Source: Pseudomonadales bacterium (GTDB taxonomy: Bacteria > Pseudomonadota > Gammaproteobacteria > Pseudomonadales > Halieaceae). Taken from it: a stretch of 64,000 nucleotides of DNA. This document shows, piece after piece, positions 42,433 through 49,899 of the stretch. Position numbers and translations under genes: made by a program. The stretch spans positions 62,001-126,000 of the forward strand of contig JACKNU010000002.1 in assembly GCA_024234675.1 (NCBI GenBank), in the 5' to 3' direction. Position 1 is the first letter of the stretch. The number at the start of each line of letters is the position of its first letter. Under the pieces are notes generated by a model. That model did not search any database, was not told where the DNA came from, and worked only from the letters and a program-made list of their open reading frames with translations.

Positions 42433-42457
42433 GCAGTTCGATTCTGTCTCCGGGCAC
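42433..42457 (+). repeat. Attachment-site-like direct repeat, right copy
   Basis: Exact 25-base copy of the tRNA-Phe 3' end at 39345-39369, without the rest of a tRNA around it. Identity stops at both ends (C instead of G before it; GG instead of CA after CGGGCAC). It lies in a gene-free gap between the nitrobindin-like gene and the ferric-reductase-like gene. Confidence 0.75.
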
Positions 42458-42482
42458 GGTTTCCACCCGGCCGCCGCGCGGG

Positions 42483-43070
42483 TCACACTCGCAACTTTTT
42501 CCCTGTTGCCCGCTGGTAAGCACCAATCCGCAGTGCCAGCACCAGCAGGCAGGCCAGCAACATCCAGGCCGTGCCGGCACTGGGTGGCAGCGTGGTTGCC
42601 AGGAAAATCAGCCAGATGTAATAGCTGCCGACCCTGTGCAGCCGCCGCCAGCGCCTGGGCCCAAGCCTGCGTACCGAGGCATCGTTGGAGGTCACGGTCA
42701 TCAGCGCCAGGAAGGCATAGGCGATCACACCGGGCACCAGGGTGGCGGGCTCCCGCGCCTGGCCTGCCACCAGGGTGATACTGGACAGTACCAGCGCCAG
42801 GTGGGTGAAGTGCACCATGGCGAAACCCAGGCCGAGGTAGCGCCGGTTGCGCAGCAGAAAACGGGTGCCGGCGTTCGGCAGCAGCCGCGCCAGGCTGGAG
42901 GCGGCAAAGGCCAGTGCGAACAGGATGAAGGCGACATCGGCGGTGGGGCTCATCAGCAGCGGCAGCGCGGCGAGGTAGCCGCCCGCCGTGGCGATCGCCA
43001 GCAGCACGCCCGCCGCCAGCAACAGGGCGAGGGGGATCAGTAACCTGCTGCCCTCAAGCCGCGCCGCCAC
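42483..43070 (-). CDS. Ferric-reductase-like transmembrane protein
   Basis: A 195-aa membrane protein with about six hydrophobic helices. Histidines in helices (V-H-F-T-H-L-A-L-V and R-L-H-R-V-G-S-Y-Y-I-W) suit b-type heme binding as in the Ferric_reduct/YedZ family. It could pass electrons across the inner membrane; no flavin domain is attached. The GTG at 43070 has GGGAG nine bases upstream and overlaps the thioesterase 3' end by 17 bases, so the two are translationally linked. Confidence 0.75.
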   Translation of the reverse strand: MAARLEGSRLLIPLALLLAAGVLLAIATAGGYLAALPLLMSPTADVAFILFALAFAASSLARLLPNAGTRFLLRNRRYLGLGFAMVHFTHLALVLSSITLVAGQAREPATLVPGVIAYAFLALMTVTSNDASVRRLGPRRWRRLHRVGSYYIWLIFLATTLPPSAGTAWMLLACLLVLALRIGAYQRATGKKLRV

Positions 43071-43500
43071 GGTCGCCCGCTCCCTGCTGGCGGACGATGA
43101 TCGCCTGGCGAAACGCCTCGGGAATGGGGGTGGATTTGCGGGTTTGCTTGTCGGTAAACACCTGGGTGAAGGAGCCCCTGGCCAACAGCGTGCCGCTGGC
43201 GTCGTTGTACAGCTCGAAGCTGACGTCGGCGCTGCTGTTGCCCAGCCGCGAATAACCCACACACACCCGCACTGTATCGAACGCCTTACACTCGTCGAGA
43301 TAGCTGCAGTTGAGGTTGACCGTGAATATGAAGCAGGGCGCCTCGCCGGGGTTCATGGCACTGAAGCCCAGTTCCTCCATGTAATGCCCAACAACTTCAT
43401 CCGCATAGACCAGGTAGTTGGCGAAATAGAGGTGGCCCTGGGCATCGGTATCGCTGAAGCGAACCCGCACCAGGTCACTGAAGGGCAAGTTAGTGCTCAT
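43054..43500 (-). CDS. Acyl-CoA thioesterase, 4HBT/hotdog family
   Basis: The 148-aa enzyme carries the 4HBT active-site motif F-S-D-T-D-A-Q-G-H-L-Y-F-A-N-Y, with Asp and Gly-His as in YbgC-type thioesterases. It probably hydrolyses an acyl-CoA or aryl-CoA thioester. The ATG at 43500 opens a minus-strand pair with the ferric-reductase-like gene. Confidence 0.9.
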   Translation of the reverse strand: MSTNLPFSDLVRVRFSDTDAQGHLYFANYLVYADEVVGHYMEELGFSAMNPGEAPCFIFTVNLNCSYLDECKAFDTVRVCVGYSRLGNSSADVSFELYNDASGTLLARGSFTQVFTDKQTRKSTPIPEAFRQAIIVRQQGAGDRGGAA

Positions 43501-43553
43501 TGCCTGTTGGTTCTCCCTGAAGCAATTGATCCTGGTTAATGTGCGTCACTTAC

Positions 43554-44384
43554 TTAACGCGCGTCCTTCAATGCGACTTCCTGGCGCGGGCTGGCCAGGG
43601 TGATGCCATGTTCCTGGCGCGCCAGTGCCAGCAGCCGCAACCAGAGCTCGCTCTGCACCGGCAGGAAGTCCGCGTTGTTCACCCAGCAATACAGGGTCAG
43701 CGCCACGCCTGTTGCATCGGCGTTTAGTACATAGGTTGCCGGAGCGGGATCGGCCAGGACCCTGGGCTCGGCGGTCACCACCTCCAGCACGCGAGCCGCA
43801 GCGGCGGCCGGGTCGGTATCGAGCGCGATAAGCAGCTTCAGCTCTATACGCCGGGTGGGCGTGTAGCTGAAGTTCTGGATACGGGAAGCCATTACCAGCG
43901 CATTGGGCAGGAACACGATCGTGCCGTCGAACTTGCGCAGGGTGGTGTGAAAGCTGGATATGGAATCCACGATACCCGTCACGCCCCCGGTCTCTATCAT
44001 ATGGCCGGGGATGAATGGCAGCTTGGGCAGGAAGGGAAGGAGGAAGTAGACCAACACCGCGCCGAACAGCACCAGCAGGACGGCTATCTGCCCGAAGCCA
44101 GCGGTATCGAAACCGGCCCGCTTGAGGGCGATCAGCGCCGTGACGACCAGCACCAGAACGTAGAGCGCGCCAAAAACCACCCTGGCCAGGCGTGCATTGG
44201 GAAGATAGGGATAGAGAAACCGCGATGCCAGCTTGTGCAGGACAAATACCGACAGCATGCCGATAACAATGAAATACAGGCTGTCGATGACTATATAGCC
44301 GTACTGATTCAGCGCCTCGCCGATAATGTCGGAGTTTTGCCGGACATACTCGATGGGGTGGCTCAGGTCCGTTTTCGCTTCCAC
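43554..44384 (-). CDS. MscS-family mechanosensitive ion channel
   Basis: The 276-aa protein has three or four N-terminal membrane helices (for example Y-F-I-V-I-G-M-L-S-V-F-V-L and A-L-Y-V-L-V-L-V-V-T-A-L-I) and the MscS beta-domain with F-D-G-T-I-V-F-L-P-N-A-L-V, a hallmark of the family. The glycine/alanine-rich pore helix is shorter than in E. coli MscS. It would relieve osmotic stress. The GTG at 44384 with GGGAG seven bases upstream is preferred; a GTG at 44438 is open. Confidence 0.88.
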   Translation of the reverse strand: MEAKTDLSHPIEYVRQNSDIIGEALNQYGYIVIDSLYFIVIGMLSVFVLHKLASRFLYPYLPNARLARVVFGALYVLVLVVTALIALKRAGFDTAGFGQIAVLLVLFGAVLVYFLLPFLPKLPFIPGHMIETGGVTGIVDSISSFHTTLRKFDGTIVFLPNALVMASRIQNFSYTPTRRIELKLLIALDTDPAAAAARVLEVVTAEPRVLADPAPATYVLNADATGVALTLYCWVNNADFLPVQSELWLRLLALARQEHGITLASPRQEVALKDAR

Positions 44385-44507
44385 GGCGACGCTCCCGGAT
44401 AGTGTGCAGGCCAAAGTATACCCGGCGGCAGCGCCCACGCCAGCAATGCAGAAAACCGGATATAGCGGTAAAGTAAGGCCACATAATAATGCAGGAGCAC
44501 CGGGACA

Positions 44508-44933
44508 GTGCTACTCGTCTTTCTCGTCAACATGTTGGTCATCGCGACAGCGGTCATGATTCACTACGAGTTCATGTACCGCTTCACCGTTGCCATGCCC
44601 CGGCTGAAGATTCGCCACCGCTTTCGCATCGTGCTGGGCGTATTCGGCGCGCTGGTGGCCCATGCGCTGGAAGTGTGGATTTTCGCCTTCTCTTTCTACT
44701 TCATGCACAACTCCGATGGCTGGGGCAGCCTGCACGGGAACTTCGAGGGCAGCCTGCTGGACTGCGTGTATTTTTCCTTCACCACCTATACTACCCTGGG
44801 GTTCGGTGACATCCAGCCCAGGGGCGACCTGCGCTTCCTCACCGGCCTGGAATCACTGACGGGCCTGCTGCTCATCACCTGGACGGCGTCATTCCTGTAC
44901 CTGGAAATGACCCGCTACTGGGACAGGGACTGA
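44508..44933 (+). CDS. Small potassium-channel-like (ion channel) protein
   Basis: A 141-aa membrane protein with two N-terminal helices, a pore segment T-T-Y-T-T-L-G-F-G-D-I and a last helix. The selectivity filter T-L-G-F-G-D resembles the T-V-G-Y-G-D of K+ channels with conservative changes. No ligand-binding domain follows. The GTG start has GGAG eleven bases upstream. The neighbouring DUF2238 gene follows after 60 bases. Confidence 0.8.
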   Translation: MLLVFLVNMLVIATAVMIHYEFMYRFTVAMPRLKIRHRFRIVLGVFGALVAHALEVWIFAFSFYFMHNSDGWGSLHGNFEGSLLDCVYFSFTTYTTLGFGDIQPRGDLRFLTGLESLTGLLLITWTASFLYLEMTRYWDRD

Positions 44934-44993
44934 CGCCATGTCGATAACCGTGCGCCATCCGGCCGCCAGCAGCACGCCCCCCCGGCTAGCCCC

Positions 44994-45596
44994 ATGAAAT
45001 ACGCCTGGCTGGCCATTTTTTCCCTTACCCTGCTGTGGTCGGGGATTCGCCCCCACGACTACCCGACCTGGGCGCTGGAAGTGGCGCCGGCAGTGATCGG
45101 CTTCATCCTGCTGGTCGTCACCCGGCATAGCTTTCCCCTCACTCCCTTGCTCTACAGCCTGATCCTGCTGCACTGCGTGGTGCTCATGGTGGGCGGACAC
45201 TACACCTATGCCAGGGTACCGCTGGTCGAGGAGTTGAACCCGCTGTTTGGCTGGGAGCGCAATAACTACGACAAACTGGGCCACTTCATGCAGGGTTTCG
45301 TACCGGCGATACTGGCCAGGGAGATACTCATACGCAAGGCAGTGGTATCGTCGCCCGGCTGGCGCAACCTGTTCATCATCAGTGTCTGCCTGGGTTTTTC
45401 GGCATTCTATGAACTGCTGGAATGGGCCGTGGCGATTGCTGCAGGCGCCTCCTCAGAGGCGTTCCTGGCCACCCAGGGCTACGAGTGGGACACCCAGTCC
45501 GATATGGCGATGGCGCTGCTGGGTTGTGTCGCAGCCCTGTTGCTGCTGCCCGGCACCCACGACCGCCAGCTCGGCAAACTGGCGGATTCAAGGTAA
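44994..45596 (+). CDS. DUF2238 membrane protein (YjdF-like)
   Basis: The 200-aa protein has about five to six hydrophobic helices and the DUF2238 patterns H-Y-T-Y-A-R-V-P, then N-Y-D-K-L-G-H-F-M-Q-G and the F-Y-E-L-L-E-W segment followed by G-Y-E-W-D-T-Q-S-D-M. The function of this family is unknown. Confidence 0.88.
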   Translation: MKYAWLAIFSLTLLWSGIRPHDYPTWALEVAPAVIGFILLVVTRHSFPLTPLLYSLILLHCVVLMVGGHYTYARVPLVEELNPLFGWERNNYDKLGHFMQGFVPAILAREILIRKAVVSSPGWRNLFIISVCLGFSAFYELLEWAVAIAAGASSEAFLATQGYEWDTQSDMAMALLGCVAALLLLPGTHDRQLGKLADSR

Positions 45597-45691
45597 ATAT
45601 GCCCTGAATTCGCCGTCCCGAGCCGCTTACACTGGGACGATACGGTGCTATCTTTAGCCAGGTTAACAATAATAAGCGGACCGACAGCTCC

Positions 45692-48600
45692 TTGAAACTC
45701 ACCGCCGCCTCACTCAATAACCCCGCCGCCGTTATCGTGGCCGTCACCATCGTCATGATCTTCGGGGTCGCCAGCCTCACCCGGCTGCCGGTGCAGCTGT
45801 TCCCGGACATCGAGAACCCGCGCATCGCCATCCAGACCGGCTGGCGCGCCGCCTCGCCCCGGGAAATCGAATCGGAAATCATCGAGCCCATTGAATCCGT
45901 CCTGCGGGGCCTGCCCGACCTGAAAGTAATGGAGGCCGTGGCCAACCCCGGCGAGGGCTGGGTCAATCTGGAGTTCGGCCTGTCCACTGATATGCAGCGT
46001 ACCCTGATCGAGGTGATCTCGCGCATGAACCGGCTGGACCCGCTGCCCCGGGACGCGACCCAGCCGCTGATCATGCTGGGGGGCAATACCGGCGATACCC
46101 CGGCGCTGACCTATTTCTTCCTGCAACTGTTGCCGGGCACCCCGGGGCAGGTGCACGATTACATCCAGTTTCTGGAAGATACGGTGAGGCCCGCCCTCGA
46201 AGTGGTTCCCGGGGTCGCCCGGGTGGACGTTTCCGGCGGGCAGCTGGGCAATACCCAGGAACTGGAAATCCTCTTCGATCCCTACAAGTCCGCCGAGCTG
46301 GGTATTCCCCTGCCGGAGACCGCCGCCCGCCTGGGCCAGGCCAACGACGTCAGCGGCGGTTTCGTGGAAGTAGGCCGCAGGCAGTACACGGTGCGCTTCA
46401 CCGGCCGCTACGAGCCGGACGAGTTGGAGAACTTCGTGCTGGAGTGGCGCGACGGCCGGCCAATAAGACTGGGGGATATCGCCGAAATCGAGGTGACCCG
46501 GGGCGAACACGTCCTCACCAATATCCAGAACGGCAACCCCGCCATCTCCATTCGGGTGGACAAGGAGAGCGGCGCCAACGCCCTGCAAACTCTCAACGAG
46601 GTCAAGGAGGTGGTGGCGCGCCTCAATGCCAATGAGCTGGCACAGCGCGGCCTGGTCATGGCCCAGTCCTTCGATGCCTCGGTGTTCATCAACCGGGCGA
46701 TCACCCTGGTGTCAGGCAATATCGTGCTGGGCATTTTCCTCGCCGTCGGCGTGCTGTGGTGGTTCCTGCGGCGCATCCGCGCCACACTGATCATTGCCGT
46801 GGCCATTCCCATATCGCTGTTCACCACCTTCATCATGCTGGGGCTCACCGGGCGCACGCTCAACGTCATCTCCCTGGCAGGACTGGCCTTCGCCGTCGGC
46901 ATGGTGCTGGATGCCGCCATCGTTGTGGTGGAGAACGTGGTGCGCCTGCGAGAGCGGGGCCTGTCGGCTACCGAGGCGTCTCTGGAAGGTGCCAGCCAGG
47001 TGTGGGGGGCGCTACTGGCCTCTACCGCCACCACGGTGGCCATTTTCCTGCCGGTACTGTTCATGCGCGAGGTGGAGGGCCAGCTGTTTGCCGACCTGGC
47101 CATCACTATCGCCATCGCCGTGATCGTGTCCACCCTGGTGGCGGTCACCATCATGCCCCTGGCGGCGCAGGCCTGGCTGCGGGGCGAAAACCTGCGAGAC
47201 CCCAACGCCGGGCTGTGGCGACGCATCACCGCTTTTGTGATGCGGATTACCGGCAGCCCCGGCAAGCGCAGGGCCATTGTTGCCGGCCTGGTCAGCCTGC
47301 CCCTGGCCTGTGCAGCGGCGCTGCTGCCTGAACTGGACTACCTGCCCCCGGTCAAGCGCGACGCAGTGGATGCCTATTTCTGGTACCCGCCGGGAGCGGG
47401 AGAGGGCACCATCGCCCGGGAGTACGTGGAAGTGCTCACCGAGCGTATTGCGCCCTACATGAGCGGTGAGCGCGAGCCGGCCCTGAAAAACTACTACATC
47501 CTGACCTGGCCAGGGGGCGGGGGCATGGGTGTGCGCGCCCGGGACCAGGGGCGGGTGAAGGAGCTGGAAACAATCCTCGATGAGGAGATCTTTGCCGACT
47601 TGCCTGACCTGCGACACTTCGCCTCCCAGGGCAACCTGTTTTCCGGTTTCGGTGGCGACCGCGTGGTCAAGATTCACCTGCAGTCGCGGGACCGCCGGGC
47701 CCTGGCCGCCGCCGCAGAGCAGGCCCAGGATATCCTCAGCGACGCGCTGCCCGAGACCGCGGTGCTGGCCACCCCGGCGCTGGAGCAGGCGGAGCCGGAG
47801 CTGCAACTGATCCCCAACGACCGCCGTATTTCCGAGTCGGGGTGGACCCGGCAGGACATCGGGGTACTGGTGCGCGCCCTGGGTGAGGGCCAGTACGTAG
47901 GCGAGCACTTCAATGGCGAGAAGCGCCTGGACATCATCCTGCGGGCCAAGTCCTGGGATTCGCCGGAACAGCTGGCCTCCCTGCCGCTGGCCACACCCAG
48001 TGGCGCGCTGGTGCCGCTGTCGGAGCTGGTGGACATTCGCCGCACCGTGGGGCCGGACCAGTTGGTGCGCATCGATAGCCGCCGCACCATTACCCTCGAC
48101 CTCTACCCGCCGGACGACGTCTCCCTGGAGCACGTGATGGACATTGTCCGACAGCAGGTGGAACCCCGCCTGCTGGCGAGCATGCCCTCCGACGGCAATA
48201 TCCTCTACGGCGGGAGTGCCAATTCCCTGACCCGGGCCATCAAGTCCATGGGCGGCAATTTCGCCCTGGCGCTGCTGGTGTTGTTCCTGCTGATGGCCGC
48301 GCTGTTCCGCTCTCCCCGGGACAGCGCCATGGTGGTGCTGGCCATGCCGCTGGCCATGGTGGGGGGCGTAATCGCCCTGCGCGCGCTCAACCTGATCAGT
48401 TTCCAGCCCCTGGACCTGCTGACCATGATCGGCTTCGTCATCCTGCTGGGCCTGGTGGTCAACAACGCCATCCTGCTGGTGCACCAGACCCGCAGCGCCG
48501 AGCGCGAGGGACTGGGCCGGCACCAGGCCGTCGAGCAAGCCCTGCAGACCCGGCTGCGACCTATTTTCATGAGCACCGCAACCAGTATTTTTGGCATGCT

Positions 48601-48796
48601 GCCATTGCTGCTGCTGCCCGGAGAAGGCAGCGTGATCTATCGCGGTCTCGCCGCCGTCATCGTCGGCGGCATGGCCGTCAGCACCATTTTCACGCTGGTG
48701 CTGCTACCCTGTATGTTGCGGATGGGCAAAACCGTCAGCGGCGTGACCAGCGGCGCGGGCGGCGGCCGATCCGATACCCTTAAATCGGTGGCGTGA
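45692..48796 (+). CDS. RND-family efflux pump inner-membrane subunit (AcrB-like)
   Basis: The 1034-aa protein has the HAE-type RND architecture: helix 1, a large periplasmic loop, helices 2-7, a second loop and helices 8-12. Typical motifs are P-V-Q-L-F-P-D-I-E-N-P, G-A-N-A-L-Q-T-L and V-V-N-N-A-I-L-L-V. In helix 4 the proton-relay pair of AcrB (Asp-Asp before A-I-V-V-V-E-N) reads Asp-Ala, so only the first Asp is kept. The start is a TTG with a weak ribosome site. A periplasmic adaptor follows after 22 bases; no outer-membrane channel gene is nearby. Confidence 0.9.
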   Translation: MKLTAASLNNPAAVIVAVTIVMIFGVASLTRLPVQLFPDIENPRIAIQTGWRAASPREIESEIIEPIESVLRGLPDLKVMEAVANPGEGWVNLEFGLSTDMQRTLIEVISRMNRLDPLPRDATQPLIMLGGNTGDTPALTYFFLQLLPGTPGQVHDYIQFLEDTVRPALEVVPGVARVDVSGGQLGNTQELEILFDPYKSAELGIPLPETAARLGQANDVSGGFVEVGRRQYTVRFTGRYEPDELENFVLEWRDGRPIRLGDIAEIEVTRGEHVLTNIQNGNPAISIRVDKESGANALQTLNEVKEVVARLNANELAQRGLVMAQSFDASVFINRAITLVSGNIVLGIFLAVGVLWWFLRRIRATLIIAVAIPISLFTTFIMLGLTGRTLNVISLAGLAFAVGMVLDAAIVVVENVVRLRERGLSATEASLEGASQVWGALLASTATTVAIFLPVLFMREVEGQLFADLAITIAIAVIVSTLVAVTIMPLAAQAWLRGENLRDPNAGLWRRITAFVMRITGSPGKRRAIVAGLVSLPLACAAALLPELDYLPPVKRDAVDAYFWYPPGAGEGTIAREYVEVLTERIAPYMSGEREPALKNYYILTWPGGGGMGVRARDQGRVKELETILDEEIFADLPDLRHFASQGNLFSGFGGDRVVKIHLQSRDRRALAAAAEQAQDILSDALPETAVLATPALEQAEPELQLIPNDRRISESGWTRQDIGVLVRALGEGQYVGEHFNGEKRLDIILRAKSWDSPEQLASLPLATPSGALVPLSELVDIRRTVGPDQLVRIDSRRTITLDLYPPDDVSLEHVMDIVRQQVEPRLLASMPSDGNILYGGSANSLTRAIKSMGGNFALALLVLFLLMAALFRSPRDSAMVVLAMPLAMVGGVIALRALNLISFQPLDLLTMIGFVILLGLVVNNAILLVHQTRSAEREGLGRHQAVEQALQTRLRPIFMSTATSIFGMLPLLLLPGEGSVIYRGLAAVIVGGMAVSTIFTLVLLPCMLRMGKTVSGVTSGAGGGRSDTLKSVA

Positions 48797-48818
48797 ACCG
48801 AATACGGAGAGCAGTTGC

Positions 48819-49892
48819 ATGAAAACCACCGGCATCGTCATTGCCGTGCTGCTGGCGAGCCTGCTGTCGGGAACCCCGGCCCGGGCCGCCGAATTACCCG
48901 AGGCCATCGTCGAGGTCGCCACCGTCAGCCAGGGCAGGTCCACGGCCATGCTGAGGCTGCCCGGCACCGTCCTGAGCATGCGCGACGCCCGGATCTCAGC
49001 CGAGGTCGGCGGTCGCCTGGTATGGGTGGCCGAGGTGGGCGAGGAGATTGCGGAGGGCGAGCCGCTGGCGGTGATAGACGATCACCTGCTCAAATTGCAG
49101 CTGCGCAACGACTGGGCCGAAATCGAGCGGATCAAGGCCGACATCGATTACAACCAGCGCCAGATCGCGCGCCTGAAACGTCTGGCCGAACAGGACAACA
49201 CCTCCCGGTCGGGGCTGGACGAGATGGAATCACGCCTGCAAATGCTGGAACAGCAGCTGCGGATCGCCGAGGTCAACCGGGACCGCACCGTCTACGACCT
49301 GGGACGGGCCCGGGTGCGCGCGCCCTTCGCGGGGGTGATCGTCAGCCGGGAGACAGCCGCCGGGGAGTACACCGAACCGGGCGACCCCCTGCTGCGACTG
49401 GTGGACACCCGGACCCTGGAGATCAGCGTCAATGCGCCCCTGCGCACGGCCCGGTACAACGCCCCCGGCTCAGTGCTGCAGGTGGAGGGGGATGGCCAGC
49501 AGATGGAGGCGGAAATTCGCGCCATCGTGCCGGTTGGGGACAGCCGCTCGCGCATGCTGGAACTGCGCCTGACCCTGGAACCGGGCTACTGGTACATAGG
49601 TGAAGCGGTCACGGTGGAACTGCCCGACGGGACCGGCGAGACCAGTCTCGAGGTGCCCAGGGACGCGCTGGTGTTGCGCGACAGCGAGGTGTTCGTCTAT
49701 ACCCTGTCACCGGACAACAAGGCGGTGAAGATCCCCGTCGTTCCCGGGGCGGGCAACAATGGCGCCATTGCGGTGCACGGCAAGCTGGAGCCCGGCGCCC
49801 CGGTGGTGGTGCGCGGCGCGGAGCGCCTGCACGACGGTCAGTCGGTCAGGATCATACAGGACCGGACCGGGGCCAGCCCGGTGGCGTCCTAG
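48819..49892 (+). CDS. RND efflux periplasmic adaptor (HlyD/AcrA-like)
   Basis: A 357-aa adaptor with a signal peptide (about 1-23), a split lipoyl domain (G-R-L-V-W-V-A-E-V-G-E-E-I-A-E-G-E and R-V-R-A-P-F-A-G-V-I), an alpha-hairpin between them and a beta-barrel domain. It would link the RND pump at 45692-48796 to an outer-membrane factor encoded elsewhere. The ATG has GGAGAG upstream. The pump-before-adaptor order is the reverse of the acrAB arrangement. Confidence 0.9.
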   Translation: MKTTGIVIAVLLASLLSGTPARAAELPEAIVEVATVSQGRSTAMLRLPGTVLSMRDARISAEVGGRLVWVAEVGEEIAEGEPLAVIDDHLLKLQLRNDWAEIERIKADIDYNQRQIARLKRLAEQDNTSRSGLDEMESRLQMLEQQLRIAEVNRDRTVYDLGRARVRAPFAGVIVSRETAAGEYTEPGDPLLRLVDTRTLEISVNAPLRTARYNAPGSVLQVEGDGQQMEAEIRAIVPVGDSRSRMLELRLTLEPGYWYIGEAVTVELPDGTGETSLEVPRDALVLRDSEVFVYTLSPDNKAVKIPVVPGAGNNGAIAVHGKLEPGAPVVVRGAERLHDGQSVRIIQDRTGASPVAS

Positions 49893-49899
49893 GGGCCGC

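Larger units (their letters stand above)
39345..42457. mobile_element. Putative remnant of an integrative element at tRNA-Phe (about 3.1 kb)
   Basis: The segment is bounded by two identical 25-bp copies of the tRNA-Phe 3' end, with a third degenerate copy at 39429-39453. It contains four minus-strand genes: two unknown membrane or exported proteins with visibly lower GC, an amidohydrolase-like protein and a nitrobindin-like protein. There is no integrase, excisionase, transfer or phage gene, so it cannot move by itself; it is either a decayed island or cargo left after deletion. The boundary interpretation rests on the repeats, not on a known element. Confidence 0.6.

Noticed and set aside
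47012..48538. Antisense open frame of 508 codons opposite the RND pump
   Set aside because: Shadow frame; the pump on the plus strand is complete with all expected motifs.
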